A stretch of DNA of 64,000 nt from Delftia tsuruhatensis (GCF_903815225.1 NZ_LR813084.1:3762501-3826500), one strand, 5' to 3'. Counted from the stretch's first letter, positions 18,752 through 29,874 are shown. Notes: generated by a model from the sequence alone, not told the origin. Made by a program: numbers and translations.

Positions 18752-19747
18752 ATGGACTACAAGGACTATTACCGCATCCTGGGACTGGACCGGGGCGCGA
18801 GTACCGATGAGATCAAGAAGGCCTATCGCAAGCTGGCACGCAAATACCACCCCGACGTGAGCAAGGAGGCCGATGCCTCCCAGCGCATGGCCGAAGTCAA
18901 CGAGGCCAATGCCGTGCTGTCAGACCCCGAAAAACGCGCGGCCTACGATGCACTGGCCGATGGTCCGCGCCGGGGAACCACAGGTACGGGAGGCTTTCAG
19001 CCGCCACCCGGCTGGGAGAACCAGGACTTCCACTTTCGCGGCGGGCGTGGCGCGGCACCCGAAGGGGATGCGGATTTCAGCGACTTCTTCTCGCAGATGT
19101 TCGGCCATGCGGCCCGGGCTCGGCAGGCAGACACCGGCGGCCAAGGCCGCCAGCCGCCCGACATGCGCGGCCAGGACCAGCATGCCAGCATCGAGCTGGA
19201 CCTGATGGACAGCTATCGTGGCGCCCAGCGCAGCCTGCACCTGCGCACCACGGCCATCGATGACGACGGCCAGGTGGTGGCCCGGGACAAGGAGCTGCAG
19301 GTCAGCATCCCCAAGGGCGTGCGCGAAGGCCAGATGATCCGTCTGGCCGGCCAGGGAGGCGCGGGCCTTGGCAAGGGCCCCGCAGGCGACCTGCTGCTGG
19401 AGGTGCACCTTCGCCATGACCCCCGCTGGTGGGCAGAGGGCAAGGATGTCTACCAGAACGTGGCCCTGGCTCCCTGGGAAGCCGCGCTGGGGGGCGCGGT
19501 CCGGATGTCCACCATCGCCGGCGAATTCGAGGTCAGCGTACCGGCAGGCAGCCGCCCGGGCCGCAAGCTGCGCATCAAGGGCAAGGGCCTTCCCGCCGCC
19601 ACGCCCGGCGACCTGTACCTGGTTCTGGGCATCGCGCTGCCCGAGGCACAGACCGATGCACAGCGCCAGGCCTATGCCAGCCTGGCCCAGGCCTTTCCCT
19701 CTTTCGACGCCCGCCGGCAAGGCACGGGCCAAGGAGCCTCTCGATGA
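18752..19747 (+). CDS. cbpA: Curved DNA-binding protein CbpA (DnaJ-class co-chaperone)
   Basis: A 331-residue J-domain protein. The J domain occupies residues 1-70 (MDYKDYYRILGLDRGASTDE) with an intact HPD motif, followed by a Gly/Phe-rich linker and two C-terminal substrate-binding beta domains (IELDLMDSYRGAQRSL; LYLVLGIALPEA). It lacks the DnaJ zinc finger, which separates CbpA from DnaJ. The start is supported by GGAGG 11 bases upstream. Its stop overlaps the next ATG (ATGA), tying it to the inhibitor gene cbpM. It stimulates DnaK and can bind curved DNA. Confidence 0.95.
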   Translation: MDYKDYYRILGLDRGASTDEIKKAYRKLARKYHPDVSKEADASQRMAEVNEANAVLSDPEKRAAYDALADGPRRGTTGTGGFQPPPGWENQDFHFRGGRGAAPEGDADFSDFFSQMFGHAARARQADTGGQGRQPPDMRGQDQHASIELDLMDSYRGAQRSLHLRTTAIDDDGQVVARDKELQVSIPKGVREGQMIRLAGQGGAGLGKGPAGDLLLEVHLRHDPRWWAEGKDVYQNVALAPWEAALGGAVRMSTIAGEFEVSVPAGSRPGRKLRIKGKGLPAATPGDLYLVLGIALPEAQTDAQRQAYASLAQAFPSFDARRQGTGQGASR

Positions 19748-20067
19748 GCACGCATTCCTACCCCTTCTACGAGCCCGCCGAACTGCTGGGCGAGGATGCG
19801 CTGGACCTGCAGGATCTGGCGCGCCACTGCCAGCGCAACACCGCCTGGGTGATCGAGCATGTGCAGACCGGCGTGCTCACCTGCGACAGCCAGGCATCTG
19901 CGGAAGCCACCTCCTGGCGCTTCAGCAGCCAGACGCTGGTGCGCGCGCGCCGCATTGCCCACCTGGAGCACAGCTTCGACGCCGACCCCCAACTGGCCGC
20001 GCTGACCACCGATCTGATCGAGGAAGTGCAGATGCTGCGCCGCAAGCTCCAGGCCTTGCAGCACTGA
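19744..20067 (+). CDS. cbpM: CbpA modulator CbpM
   Basis: A 107-residue MerR-like helical protein following cbpA with an ATGA overlap. The C-terminal half contains RARRIAHLEHSFDADPQLAALTTDLIEEVQMLRRKLQAL, the coiled-coil and helical part that binds the J domain. CbpM blocks CbpA's contact with DnaK and its DNA binding, so coupled translation keeps the two in balance. A very strong hairpin terminator follows 34 bases after the stop. Confidence 0.9.
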   Translation: MSTHSYPFYEPAELLGEDALDLQDLARHCQRNTAWVIEHVQTGVLTCDSQASAEATSWRFSSQTLVRARRIAHLEHSFDADPQLAALTTDLIEEVQMLRRKLQALQH

Positions 20068-20101
20068 AAATGCACTGCGCCCCGCCGTGGGCCTGCGGAA
20101 A

Positions 20102-20133
20102 AGACAAAAGCCCTCTTTCGAGGGCTTTTGTCT
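20102..20133 (+). terminator. 14-bp perfect stem terminator after cbpM
   Basis: AGACAAAAGCCCTC and its exact complement GAGGGCTTTTGTCT are separated by a 4-base TTTC loop. The T-rich descending arm makes this a strong intrinsic terminator for cbpA-cbpM. It may also stop transcripts arriving from the opposite strand. Confidence 0.85.
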
Positions 20134-20183
20134 CGGAACCTGATCACCGCATGCGCATGCGCGATGCCGGCGACCCGCCGTGC

Positions 20184-20345
20184 TCAGCGGTGACGCTTGC
20201 CGGGGTTCTTCTTGGTATGGGTGTGCGCGCCACGGGCGCGGCTCACGCGCTGGCCACGGCCGTGCGTGGGCAGGGTGACGCCGTTGGGCAGGGGAGGCTG
20301 GGGAGTGAACTTGCGGTCGGCTTCGGTAACGATCTTGTTGCCCAT
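20184..20345 (-). CDS. Small basic hypothetical protein (53 aa)
   Basis: A 53-residue, strongly basic protein (MGNKIVTEADRKFTPQPPLP at the start, HTHTKKNPGKRHR at the end). An AAGGA site sits 5 bases upstream of the ATG, supporting real translation. It has no membrane segment, cysteine or known domain that I recognise. The high Arg/Lys/His content in the second half suggests nucleic-acid or ribosome contact, but this is only compositional. It lies alone between cbpM and a lipocalin gene. Confidence 0.6.
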   Translation of the reverse strand: MGNKIVTEADRKFTPQPPLPNGVTLPTHGRGQRVSRARGAHTHTKKNPGKRHR

Positions 20346-20600
20346 GGCATTTCCTTCTTCAAAAAGTGAGAACACGCAATTAGGCCATAGACCTGCAGGG
20401 GCGCGCACGAAAAAACACATGGCCTGCTCCGGCATAGGGAAAGCTGCAGCGTTGCGCCGCGCGCACAAGGCCATGCGCTGGCAGCGCCGGCCTACAACGC
20501 AGACCGGCATTCTGTCCTAAAGTAGGAGCACGCAGCCAAGCGCACAAGGCCCCTGTGGCATGCACGCATGCAGGCTTGCCTGAACACGGAGTTCCGCACC

Positions 20601-21212
20601 ATGTCATCCCGTCCACCCTCCCCAGATATCCGCTCATCCTCCAGGCGATCGGGCTGGATGCTGCCGGCCGGCCTGGCCGTCGGCACAGCCGCCGCGGCGC
20701 TGCTGTGGAAAGGCCTGCGCCCGCCCCCCATACCACAGGGGGTGGAGCCGGTGCGCGACTGGGACATACGGCGCTACATGGGTCGCTGGTACGAAGTGGC
20801 GCGCCTGGAACATGGCTTCGAGAAGGGGCTGGAGCGCACCCAGGCCGAATACACGGCACTGCCCGACGGCAGCGTGCACGTGCTCAACCGCGGCTACGAT
20901 GCGCGGCACCGCCGCTGGAAGTCCGCCGAGGGCAAGGCCCGCACCGTGCGGGGTCCGGATGTCGCGGCGCTCAAGGTGTCTTTCTTCGGCCCCTTCTACG
21001 GGGGCTACAACGTGGTGGCCCTCGATACCGACTACCGCTGGGCCATGGTGGTGGGCTCGGACCTGCGCTATTTCTGGATCCTGTCGCGCACCCCGCAGCT
21101 CGCCGATGGCGTGGCCGCCCGCCTGCTGGCCCAGGCCAGGCTGCTCGGCGTGCCGGTGGACAAGGTCCAGTGGGTGCTGCAGGACGGGGTCAATCCCACG
21201 GGCAGCTGGTAG
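20601..21212 (+). CDS. blc: Bacterial lipocalin (Blc-like)
   Basis: A 203-residue protein with an N-terminal hydrophobic anchor or signal (about residues 19-36) and the lipocalin signature RYMGRWYEVARLEHGFEKG near residue 58, then YNVVALDTDYRWAMVVGSDLRYFWILSR. Lipocalins of this group bind fatty acids or lysophospholipids at the outer membrane, often under envelope stress. No lipobox cysteine is visible, so unlike E. coli Blc it may be held by its N-terminal helix or be secreted. It converges on the yejF-like gene 9 bases away. Confidence 0.88.
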   Translation: MSSRPPSPDIRSSSRRSGWMLPAGLAVGTAAAALLWKGLRPPPIPQGVEPVRDWDIRRYMGRWYEVARLEHGFEKGLERTQAEYTALPDGSVHVLNRGYDARHRRWKSAEGKARTVRGPDVAALKVSFFGPFYGGYNVVALDTDYRWAMVVGSDLRYFWILSRTPQLADGVAARLLAQARLLGVPVDKVQWVLQDGVNPTGSW

Positions 21213-21221
21213 CCCGGGTCC

Positions 21222-22907
21222 TCAGAACCCCTCGGGCATGCCGTCGCCCGTGAAGCCCGCAGCCTCCACCAGGCGCCGGGTATAGGCCTGACGCGGCGCC
21301 CCCAGCACCTGGGCCACGGGCCCGGATTCGACGATGGCACCATCCTTCATCACCACCACGTCATGGGCCATGGCGCGGATCACATCCACATCGTGGGTGA
21401 TGAGCAGATAGGCCAGGCCGTGCTCGCGCTGCAGCCGCTGCAGCAGCGCGAGCACCTGCTGCTGTATGGTCACGTCCAGCGCGCTGGTGGGTTCATCGAG
21501 CACCAGCACCTCGGGCTCCAGCACCAGGGCCCGCGCGATGGCGATGCGCTGGCGCTGGCCTCCGGAAAATTCATGGGGATAGCGCTCCAGCAGGCCCGGG
21601 AACTGCTCCTGCGTCAGGCCCACGGCGGACAGCATGTCCACGACACGGCCGCGGTGCTGCTGCGCCGTCAGCTCCGGTGCGTGCACCCTCAGCCCTTCGC
21701 CAACGATCTGCTCCAGCGTCAGCCGGGGAGACAGGGAGGAGTACGGATCCTGGAACACGACCTGCACCTTGCGCCGCAGTGCCCGGTTGGCCGGCGAATT
21801 GCGCATGGCCGGCTGCTGCCATGCCTGACCCGCGATGCGCAGCTCACCCTCGTGCGGCAGCAGACCCAGCACGGCCTGGGCCAGCGTGGACTTGCCCGAC
21901 CCCGACTCGCCGACCACGCCGACGGTGCGTCCGGGCAACAGTGCCAGATCGGCCGACTGCACGGCCACGAACCGGCCCTGGCCGAACCATCCTCGCACGC
22001 CAGCCAGGGGCACCGGATAGCTGACCTTCAGGGCCTGCGCCCGCACCAGCGCCTCGGGAGCCGGGCCCTGCCCGCCCATCTGCGCCTCGACCAGATCGCG
22101 GCGTGGCGCGCTGGCCAGCAGCCTGCGCGTATACACATGGCGCGGCGACGCCATGACCGCCGCAACCTCGCCCTGCTCCACCAGCTGCCCCCGCTCCATC
22201 ACGGCCACACGGTCGGCAAAACGCCGCACCAGGTGCAGGTCATGGGTGATCATCAGCACGGCCATGCCGGTCTGGCGCTGCAGATCATCCAGCAACCGGA
22301 GGATCTGGCCGCGCAGCGTGACATCGAGCGCCGTCGTGGGCTCGTCCGCCAGAAGCAGCCTGGGATTGCTGGCCAGCGCCATGGCGATCATGGCCCGCTG
22401 GCGCTGGCCGCCGCTGAGCTGATGGGGGAAGGCCCGGGCACGGCGCACCGGCTCGGAAATGCCCGTGGTCGCCAGCAGCTCGACCGCCTGGGCCATGGCC
22501 TGGTTGCGCGACAGGCCCTGCTTGAGCCGGAGGACCTCGCCCACCTGCTCACCCGCGGTCATCAACGGATTGAGGGCGGTCATGGGCTCCTGGAAAATCA
22601 TGGCCACGTCGCCGCCACGCACCCCCCGCATTTCGCGTTCCGGCAGGCGCAGCAGATCCCGGCCATCGAACAGGGCCTGCCCCGCCAGTTGCGCATCGCC
22701 GGCCAGCCGCAGCAGGGACAGCGCCGTGATGGTCTTGCCCGAACCGGACTCCCCCACCAGCGCCAGCTTCTCGCCGACGGCCAGATCGAAGCTCACCCCG
22801 TGCACCACCTCCTTGCCGCCAAAGCGCACGCGCAGGTTGCGCACCGACAGCAAGGTCCTGGCCCGCGCCATCGGCGCGGCCTCCATCGCGGGCTGCACGG
22901 TATTCAT
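21222..22907 (-). CDS. yejF: Peptide ABC transporter, double ATP-binding protein (YejF-like)
   Basis: A 561-residue protein with two fused ABC ATPase domains. Each has a Walker A (GESGSGKTITAL and GESGSGKSTLAQ), a signature motif (LSGGQRQR and FSGGQRQR) and a Walker B (LLLADEPTTALD and VLVLDEPTSALD). It energises oligopeptide import through YejB/YejE. The start follows AAGGAG and overlaps the yejE stop as ATGA. It is the last gene of the yejABEF-type operon. Fused Opp/Dpp-type ATPases like this are standard for Yej. Confidence 0.93.
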   Translation of the reverse strand: MNTVQPAMEAAPMARARTLLSVRNLRVRFGGKEVVHGVSFDLAVGEKLALVGESGSGKTITALSLLRLAGDAQLAGQALFDGRDLLRLPEREMRGVRGGDVAMIFQEPMTALNPLMTAGEQVGEVLRLKQGLSRNQAMAQAVELLATTGISEPVRRARAFPHQLSGGQRQRAMIAMALASNPRLLLADEPTTALDVTLRGQILRLLDDLQRQTGMAVLMITHDLHLVRRFADRVAVMERGQLVEQGEVAAVMASPRHVYTRRLLASAPRRDLVEAQMGGQGPAPEALVRAQALKVSYPVPLAGVRGWFGQGRFVAVQSADLALLPGRTVGVVGESGSGKSTLAQAVLGLLPHEGELRIAGQAWQQPAMRNSPANRALRRKVQVVFQDPYSSLSPRLTLEQIVGEGLRVHAPELTAQQHRGRVVDMLSAVGLTQEQFPGLLERYPHEFSGGQRQRIAIARALVLEPEVLVLDEPTSALDVTIQQQVLALLQRLQREHGLAYLLITHDVDVIRAMAHDVVVMKDGAIVESGPVAQVLGAPRQAYTRRLVEAAGFTGDGMPEGF

Positions 22908-24037
22908 GCAGGCTCCTTGCCGTCGGCCGCGTCGCTGGTGGCCGCCTTGCGCGGGTCCAGCGCATCGCGCAGCGCATCGCCCATGAAGGTCAGCAGCAGC
23001 AGGGTCAGCACCAGCACCGCGAAGGTGGACAGCGAGATCCACCACGCGTCGATGCTGTTCTTGCCCTGATTCAGCAATTCGCCCAGGCTGGGTGTCTCGG
23101 GTGGCACGCCCAGTCCCAGGAAATCCAGCGAGGTCAGTGCCAGGATGGCCGCACTCATGCGAAACGGCAAAAAGGTCACCACGGGCGTCATGCTGTTGGG
23201 CAGCAGATGGCGCCAGATCAAGGCGCCATTGCCCACGCCCAGCGCGCGCGCCGACTTCACATAGTCCAGCTGACGATTGCGCAGAAACTCGGCGCGCACG
23301 TAGTCCGACAAGCCCATCCAGCCGAACAGCGACAGCAGCACCAGCAGCAGCGAGACGCTGGGCGCCAGCACGGCGCTGAAGATGATGAGCAGGTACAGCT
23401 CGGGCATGGAGCTCCAGATCTCGATGAACCGCTGCAAGGCCAGGTCGATCCTGCCGCCGAAAAAGCCCTGGATGGCCCCCATCACCACCCCCAGCACCAC
23501 GCCCGAGGCCGTCAGCGCCAGCGCGAACAGCACGCTCACGCGAAAACCGTAGATCAGCTGGGCCAGCAGATCCCGCCCGCGGTCATCGGTGCCCAGCAGG
23601 TTCTCGCGCGAGGGCGGCGCCGGGTTGGGCAGCGTGGCGAAGTAGTTCAGGGCCTGCGGCCCGTAGGGATTGAACGTGAACAGCGCCCAGTTGCCGCCCT
23701 GGCGCAGGCGATCGCGGATGAAGGGATCCAGGTAGTCCGTGGCTGTCTCGAAATCTCCCCCGAAGGTCTTTTCGGGATAGTCATTCCACAAGGGCCAGTA
23801 GGTCTGCCCCTCGTAGCGCACGACCAGCGGCCTGTCGTTGCTGATCAGTTCCGCCCCCAGGCTCAGCACGACCATCACGCAGAACGCGACCAGGCTCCAG
23901 TAGCCCAGCCGGTTGCGCTTGAACCGCAGCCAGGCCCGCCGCGCCGGTGACGCCGCGGCCACCGCCAGCGGGGCAGACGCGGTGGCCACAGCCCCCCCCG
24001 CCCCCGAAATCGCAACGGATTGCATCTCAGTGTCCAT
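22904..24037 (-). CDS. yejE: Peptide ABC transporter permease (YejE-like)
   Basis: A 377-residue inner-membrane permease. A first membrane segment ([15 protein letters not shown]) is followed by a periplasmic loop containing [21 protein letters not shown], characteristic of YejE. The remaining membrane segments carry the EAA-type loop ([29 protein letters not shown]). It overlaps yejF by 4 bases. In related bacteria the system imports peptides and peptide antibiotics such as microcin C. Confidence 0.93.
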   Translation of the reverse strand: MDTEMQSVAISGAGGAVATASAPLAVAAASPARRAWLRFKRNRLGYWSLVAFCVMVVLSLGAELISNDRPLVVRYEGQTYWPLWNDYPEKTFGGDFETATDYLDPFIRDRLRQGGNWALFTFNPYGPQALNYFATLPNPAPPSRENLLGTDDRGRDLLAQLIYGFRVSVLFALALTASGVVLGVVMGAIQGFFGGRIDLALQRFIEIWSSMPELYLLIIFSAVLAPSVSLLLVLLSLFGWMGLSDYVRAEFLRNRQLDYVKSARALGVGNGALIWRHLLPNSMTPVVTFLPFRMSAAILALTSLDFLGLGVPPETPSLGELLNQGKNSIDAWWISLSTFAVLVLTLLLLTFMGDALRDALDPRKAATSDAADGKEPA

Positions 24038-24129
24038 GTCGCCCCGGCAAGAATGTGAAGCCTTCGAGACCGGCGCAGCCCGGGCCGGAGACCGCAGGGA
24101 GGAGCCAGTACCAGCCGCCCAGGGGGTAC

Positions 24130-25152
24130 CTAGTCAAACCGTACACGCGGATCCACCCACACATAGCAAAGATCGCTGACCAGCTTGGTCACCAGGCCGA
24201 TCAGCGTGAACAGGTACAGCGTTCCCAGCACCACGGGGTAGTCGCGCCGGATCACGCTGTCATAGCTGAGCAGGCCCAGCCCGTCCAGCGAGAACAGTGT
24301 CTCGATCAGAAGCGCCCCCGTGAAGAAGGCGCCGATGAAGGCCGCCGGAAAACCCGTGACGATGGGGATGAGCGCATTGCGCAGCACATGGCGATAGAGC
24401 ACCTGCCGCTCGGACAGGCCCTTGGCGCGCGCCGTCAGCACGTACTGCTTGCGGATTTCCTCCAGGAAGGCATTCTTGGTCAGCATGGCCGTGATCGCGA
24501 AGCTGCCGGCCACCATGGCCGTCACCGGCAGCGCGACGTGCCACAGATAGTCCACGATGCGCGCGCCCCAGGACAGCTCATCCCAGTTGGCGGAGGTCAA
24601 CCCGCGCAGGGGAAACCACTGCAACTGGCCGCCGAAGATCACCAGCAGCGCCACGCCCAGCACGAAGCCGGGAATCGCATAGCCGATCAGGATGAGCAGC
24701 GTGGTCACGAAATCGAAGCGCGAGCCCGCCCGCACCGCCTTGGCGATGCCCAGCGGCACGGCCACGAGGTAGCTGATGAAAAAGGTCCACAGGCCCAGGC
24801 TCGCCGAGACGGGCAGCTTCTCCTTGATGAGCTGCCAGACATCCTTGTTCTGGAAGAAGCTGCGCCCCAGGTCGAAGCGCGCGAACTGGCCCAGCATTTG
24901 CCAGAAGCGCTCATGGGCCGGCTTGTCGAATCCGTACAGCGCCTTGATCTGCTCGATGCGCTGGGGATCCACGCCCTGCGCTCCCCGGTAGGCCATGCCC
25001 CCGCCCTCGGCACCGACGCCGGCCTTGGCCTCGGCCAGGTACTGCTCCACGGGGCCGCCCGGCACGAACTGCACGACCACGAAGGTCAGCAGCAGCACGC
25101 CCAGCAGGGTCGGCACCATCAGCAGCAAGCGTTTGAGTATGTAGGCCCACAT
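24130..25152 (-). CDS. yejB: Peptide ABC transporter permease (YejB-like)
   Basis: A permease of 340 residues from the start used here, chosen because [21 protein letters not shown] aligns with the N-terminus of YejB. In-frame ATGs four and seven codons earlier are possible and no ribosome-binding site clearly decides. It has about six membrane segments and an EAA loop ([29 protein letters not shown]). It lies between the solute-binding protein gene (93 bases upstream) and yejE (92 bases downstream). The extended periplasmic part around residues 30-90 is typical of YejB. Confidence 0.92.
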   Translation of the reverse strand: MWAYILKRLLLMVPTLLGVLLLTFVVVQFVPGGPVEQYLAEAKAGVGAEGGGMAYRGAQGVDPQRIEQIKALYGFDKPAHERFWQMLGQFARFDLGRSFFQNKDVWQLIKEKLPVSASLGLWTFFISYLVAVPLGIAKAVRAGSRFDFVTTLLILIGYAIPGFVLGVALLVIFGGQLQWFPLRGLTSANWDELSWGARIVDYLWHVALPVTAMVAGSFAITAMLTKNAFLEEIRKQYVLTARAKGLSERQVLYRHVLRNALIPIVTGFPAAFIGAFFTGALLIETLFSLDGLGLLSYDSVIRRDYPVVLGTLYLFTLIGLVTKLVSDLCYVWVDPRVRFD

Positions 25153-25245
25153 AGAGTCATGCATTATCGCCATGGCGCGAACCCCGCCCGCAGCGGGGGC
25201 CGCACCATCGTGCAACGGTTCGCAACGGCAGTGGCGCCACGTTGG

Positions 25246-27075
25246 TCATGGCGGCGGCGCGGTCAGCGCGGGCATGCGGGCCCACCAGGTCTCCATGGCC
25301 CAGTTCTCGCCCTTCGCATAGGGCGGCACCACGGCCGGCCGGACCAGGCGCCAGGAGTCGTAGACCATGCGATGCGTGCCTGCGCTCCATTGCGGGATCA
25401 GGTAGTAGCCGTGCGCAATCGCACGGTCCAGCGCGTGGCACGCGGGCAACAGCTGTGCCTCGGTCTTGGCTTCGGTCATGCGCCGGATCAGTGCATCGAC
25501 GGCCGGGCTCTTCACTCCCGGGAAGTTGCCGGAGCCCTCCATGTCGGCCGCCTTGCTGCCGAACAGGTCCGCGAATTCCTGTCCCGGATTGTTCGTGCCC
25601 TGGTAGGCGATGGAGATGATGTCGTAGTCGAACTTCTCCACCCGCTGCTGGTACAGCGCGAAATCCACCGGGCGAAAGCGCAGCCGGATTCCCAGCTTCT
25701 CAAGGTTGCGGATCCAGGGCGAGACCTGGCGTATGCCCGATTCGCTGCTGTCCAGGTACTCCAGCTCCATGGCTTCGCCGCGTGCATTGCGCAGCACGCC
25801 GTCCCGCACGGTCCAGCCGGCATCGGCCAGCAACTGCCTGGCCTGGCGCAGATTGCCGCGCAGCGAGCTGTCGCCATCGGTGCGCGGCGGCTGTGCCATC
25901 GGCCCGAAGGCCGCTGGAGGAAGGCTGTTGCGAAGGGGCTCCATCAGCGCCAGCTCCTCGGGCGAGGGCTCGCCATGGGTCTCGCATTCCGTGTTGCCGA
26001 ACAGCCCTTGCACCCGCTGGTAGGAGCCGTAGAACATCTGGCGGTTCATCCACTCGTAGTCCAGCGCCAGACCCAGGGCGCGGCGCACGCGCGCATCCTT
26101 GAGCAAGGGCCGGCGGGTATTGAGCACATAGCTCTGGAAGCCGGACGGCAGCTTGTTGCCGAACTCGCCCTTGACCAGTTCCCCGCGGTCGAAACGCTTG
26201 CCATACAGGCGCCGCGCCCAGTCGCCGGCGCTGTAAAAGCGCATCAGGTCGAACTCCCCGGCCTTGAGCGCCTCCAGCCTGGCGGTGTTGTCGCGGTAGA
26301 TCCTGACGGAGATGCGGTCGAAGTTGGCCGTGCCCACGCGCACCGGCAGGTCACGCGCCCAGTAGTCGGGGTCGCGCACATAGGTGATGTCCTTGCCGAA
26401 ACGCACAGGACCGATCCTGTAGGGACCGCTGCCTATGGGCGTGTCCGTGATCACCTGGTCGAAGGGCTTGGCCTTGCCGCCCTCCACCCCCCAGTCGCGG
26501 CTGAAGATGGGGATGGCGCCCACCGTCAGCGGCAGCTCCCTGTTGGGCTGCCTGAAGCGAAATCGCACCGTGCGCTCGTCCAGCACATCGGCACCGGCCA
26601 CATCGATGAACAGTGTCCTGTAGCCCGGCAGCGCATGCGGGCCGACCAGGGTGTCATAGCTGTGCTTGACGTCGGCGGCCAGCACCGGCTTGCCATTGTG
26701 AAAGCGCGCCTCGGACCGCAGCCTGAAGATCACCGACAGGCCGTCCGGCGCGGCTTGCACGTCCTCGGCCAGCAGCCCGTAGCCCGTGGCGGACTCGTCC
26801 AGCGATGGCGACAGCAGCGTATCGAACACCAGCTCCGTCAGGTAGGCCGGCGCCGATCCCTTGATCGTGAACGGGTTGTACTTGTCGAAGGTGGAGATGC
26901 GCAGATTGCTCACCAGCCGCAGCTCGCCGCCCTTGGGCGCCTTGACGTTGACGTAGTCGAAATGGCTGAAGCCCTCGGCATAGCGGGGCTCGCCCCACAG
27001 GGCATAGGCATGCGAGCCCCAGGCCGGCAGACAGGCCGAGGCCAGCAGCAGCGAAGAAATCATCCAATGGCGCAT
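25246..27075 (-). CDS. yejA: Peptide ABC transporter solute-binding protein (YejA-like)
   Basis: A 609-residue family 5 extracellular solute-binding protein. The N-terminal [20 protein letters not shown] is a signal peptide, and the mature chain opens with [20 protein letters not shown], a YejA hallmark. It contains [22 protein letters not shown] and [20 protein letters not shown]. Although open sequence continues far upstream, this start is the only one giving a signal peptide. It is the first gene of the operon, divergent from fabI with 111 bases between. It captures oligopeptides in the periplasm. Confidence 0.93.
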   Translation of the reverse strand: MRHWMISSLLLASACLPAWGSHAYALWGEPRYAEGFSHFDYVNVKAPKGGELRLVSNLRISTFDKYNPFTIKGSAPAYLTELVFDTLLSPSLDESATGYGLLAEDVQAAPDGLSVIFRLRSEARFHNGKPVLAADVKHSYDTLVGPHALPGYRTLFIDVAGADVLDERTVRFRFRQPNRELPLTVGAIPIFSRDWGVEGGKAKPFDQVITDTPIGSGPYRIGPVRFGKDITYVRDPDYWARDLPVRVGTANFDRISVRIYRDNTARLEALKAGEFDLMRFYSAGDWARRLYGKRFDRGELVKGEFGNKLPSGFQSYVLNTRRPLLKDARVRRALGLALDYEWMNRQMFYGSYQRVQGLFGNTECETHGEPSPEELALMEPLRNSLPPAAFGPMAQPPRTDGDSSLRGNLRQARQLLADAGWTVRDGVLRNARGEAMELEYLDSSESGIRQVSPWIRNLEKLGIRLRFRPVDFALYQQRVEKFDYDIISIAYQGTNNPGQEFADLFGSKAADMEGSGNFPGVKSPAVDALIRRMTEAKTEAQLLPACHALDRAIAHGYYLIPQWSAGTHRMVYDSWRLVRPAVVPPYAKGENWAMETWWARMPALTAPPP

Positions 27076-27186
27076 GCGACAATTCTGCACCACGCAGCCA
27101 GCCGCCCGCTGGCAAACGCTGACGCGGGCAGCGGCCATCGGCGCCGTGCGCCACGCACTTCCACTCACTTCATCTGGAGAACAACA

Positions 27187-27987
27187 ATGGGCTTTCTCGC
27201 CGGTAAGAAACTGCTGATCACGGGCGTCCTGTCCAACCGCTCCATCGCCTATGGCATCGCCAAGGCCTGCCACGCACAGGGCGCGGAGCTGGCTTTCAGC
27301 TACGTGGGCGAGCGCTTCAAGGACCGCATCACCGAATTCGCCGCCGAATTCGACTCCAAGCTGACCTTCGATTGCGACGTGGCCGACGATGCGCAGATCG
27401 AGAAACTGTTCGCCGACCTGGGCTCGGCCTGGGGCCGGTTCGACGGCTTCGTGCACAGTATCGGCTTCGCGCCGCGCGAGGCCATCGCCGGCAATTTCCT
27501 TGAAGGCCTCTCGCGCGAAGGCTTCAAGATCGCGCACGATATCAGCGCCTACAGCTTCCCGGCCATGGCCAAGGCGGCCCTGCCCTACCTCAACGACAAG
27601 TCCTCGCTGCTGACCCTGTCCTACCTGGGCGCGCTGCGCTCCATCCCGAACTACAACACCATGGGCCTGGCCAAGGCATCGCTGGAGGCCTCGGTGCGCT
27701 ATCTGGCCGAAGCCGTGGGCCGCACGGCCGACGGCCGCGCCATCCGCGCCAACGGCATCTCCGCCGGCCCGATCAAGACGCTGGCCGCCTCCGGCATCAA
27801 GGACTTCGGCAAGCTGCTGGGCCGCGTGGCCGATGCCGCTCCACTGCGCCGCAACGTGACCATCGAGGACGTGGGCAATGTGGCGGCCTTCCTGTTGTCC
27901 GACCTGGCCTCGGGCGTCACCGCCGAGATCACCTACGTGGACGGCGGCTTCAGCCAGACCGCCGGTCTGTCGGCAGACCAGGTCTGA
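27187..27987 (+). CDS. fabI: Enoyl-[acyl-carrier-protein] reductase FabI
   Basis: A 266-residue NADH-dependent enoyl-ACP reductase, the last step of each fatty acid elongation cycle and the target of triclosan. Visible features are the N-terminal [20 protein letters not shown] (FabI-type dinucleotide site), the Y-x6-K active site in [11 protein letters not shown] and [14 protein letters not shown] in the substrate lid. The start is supported by CTGGAGA upstream, although the frame is open far upstream by chance. A strong terminator follows. Confidence 0.96.
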   Translation: MGFLAGKKLLITGVLSNRSIAYGIAKACHAQGAELAFSYVGERFKDRITEFAAEFDSKLTFDCDVADDAQIEKLFADLGSAWGRFDGFVHSIGFAPREAIAGNFLEGLSREGFKIAHDISAYSFPAMAKAALPYLNDKSSLLTLSYLGALRSIPNYNTMGLAKASLEASVRYLAEAVGRTADGRAIRANGISAGPIKTLAASGIKDFGKLLGRVADAAPLRRNVTIEDVGNVAAFLLSDLASGVTAEITYVDGGFSQTAGLSADQV

Positions 27988-28020
27988 GCCCGGCGGGCGC
28001 CGCGCCCGCCCCGCACTCCC

Positions 28021-28057
28021 AGCCCCGCAGGCACTGGCGCCTGCGGGGCTTTTTTTC
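28021..28057 (+). terminator. Intrinsic terminator after fabI
   Basis: A 12-base stem AGCCCCGCAGGC/GCCTGCGGGGCT with a 6-base loop runs directly into a T tract. It closes the fabI transcript and insulates the Fur-controlled sodA promoter region about 60 bases downstream. Confidence 0.9.
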
Positions 28058-28110
28058 CTCTCCGCCACGCTGAAAACCCATGAGAAAAAAAGCGGGCATC
28101 AGTAAAATTA

Positions 28111-28127
28111 ATGAGAATGATTCTCAT
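28111..28127. promoter_or_regulatory. Fur-box-like perfect 8-1-8 palindrome upstream of sodA
   Basis: ATGAGAAT-G-ATTCTCAT is a perfect inverted repeat closely matching the Fur consensus built on GATAAT/ATTATC half-sites. A further half-site (AATTCTCAT) follows about 10 bases later, as in extended Fur sites. It lies about 145 bases before the sodA ATG in an AT-rich promoter-like stretch. Repression by Fe-Fur, hence induction on iron starvation, is inferred. Confidence 0.75.
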
Positions 28128-28273
28128 GAATAATACAATTCTCATATCCAGATCAAAGAACCTCGGAATGCATCTCGGAGCCAGCAGACGTGCAAGCAAC
28201 TTCTGACCTCGCCGCGCCAGTACAGGCCCACCTGCCTCACTGATTTCCCACCGCAGACCTTGAAAGCAACCCA

Positions 28274-28909
<636 letters not shown>

Positions 28910-28947
28910 GCGGTCACCCGCCCTCCAACCTTCCCTCCCCGACCAGC

Positions 28948-29868
28948 ATGGATCTGCCACGACGCTTCCGCTCCAAGACCAGCGCACGGACCAATATCCG
29001 CCTGTGGATAGGTCTGGCCATCATGATGGCCGGCGCCTGGGCGCTCACCAGCCAGTTCTGGGCCTATGCCCAGAACCATCCGGTGGTCTTCCAGGCCCTG
29101 GCCGGGGGCTCGGCCGCCGCGCTGGCGACCGCACTGGGCACCGTGCCCGTGATGCTGTCGCAGCGCCTGTCCGAGCGCACGCAGGACAGCCTGTTCGGCT
29201 TCGGCGCTGGCGTGATGCTGGCGGCCTGCGCCTTCTCGTTGATCCTGCCGGGACTGGAGGCCGTGCGCACGCAGCAGTTGTTCGGCGGGGGGGGCTGGGC
29301 GGCGGGCGGCGTCATAGGCTCGGCCATCCTGCTGGGCGGCGCCGCGCTCATGCTCATGGACCGACTGCTGCCCCATGAGCATTTCATCAAGGGCCGCGAG
29401 GGGCTGGATCCGCAGGGCGCACGCAAGCTGCAGCGCACCTGGCTGTTCGTCTTCGCCATCACCCTGCACAACCTGCCCGAAGGCCTGGCCATCGGCGTGG
29501 GCTATGCGGGCAACGACGGGCTGCGCGCCAATGCGCTGGCCACGGGCATCGCCATCCAGGACGTGCCCGAAGGCCTGGTCGTGGCAGTGGCCCTGCTGGC
29601 CGCAGGCTACAAGCGCAGCTTTGCCGTGGCGCTGGGCATGGCCTCGGGCCTGGTCGAGCCCGTCGGGGCCGTGCTGGGCGCGGCCATCGTCAGTGGCTCG
29701 GCCGCACTGCTGCCCTGGGGACTGGGCTTCGCAGCGGGCGCCATGCTGTTCGTGATCAGCCACGAGATCATTCCCGAATCCCACCGCAAGGGCCACGAGG
29801 CCTTCGCCACGGGCGGGCTGATGATAGGTTTCGTGCTGATGATGCTGCTGGACACCGCCCTGGGATAG
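28948..29868 (+). CDS. ZIP family metal transporter (GufA-like)
   Basis: A 306-residue inner-membrane protein with about eight hydrophobic segments. The two conserved metal-site helices are present: HNLPEGLAIGVG and QDVPEGLVVAVAL, followed by HEIIPESHRKGHE. ZIP proteins import divalent cations (Zn, Mn, Fe). It lies 38 bases after sodA with no terminator between, so it probably shares the Fur-type control. Import of manganese to load the Mn-SOD during iron limitation is an attractive inference. It converges on the IclR gene 6 bases away. Confidence 0.9.
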   Translation: MDLPRRFRSKTSARTNIRLWIGLAIMMAGAWALTSQFWAYAQNHPVVFQALAGGSAAALATALGTVPVMLSQRLSERTQDSLFGFGAGVMLAACAFSLILPGLEAVRTQQLFGGGGWAAGGVIGSAILLGGAALMLMDRLLPHEHFIKGREGLDPQGARKLQRTWLFVFAITLHNLPEGLAIGVGYAGNDGLRANALATGIAIQDVPEGLVVAVALLAAGYKRSFAVALGMASGLVEPVGAVLGAAIVSGSAALLPWGLGFAAGAMLFVISHEIIPESHRKGHEAFATGGLMIGFVLMMLLDTALG

Positions 29869-29874
29869 AACCGC

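Noticed and set aside
23947..27987. A 1346-codon open frame on the plus strand covering the Yej genes and running into fabI
   Set aside because: Only its last 266 codons (fabI) are a gene. The rest is the antisense of yejE, yejB and yejA, kept open by GC-rich codon bias.
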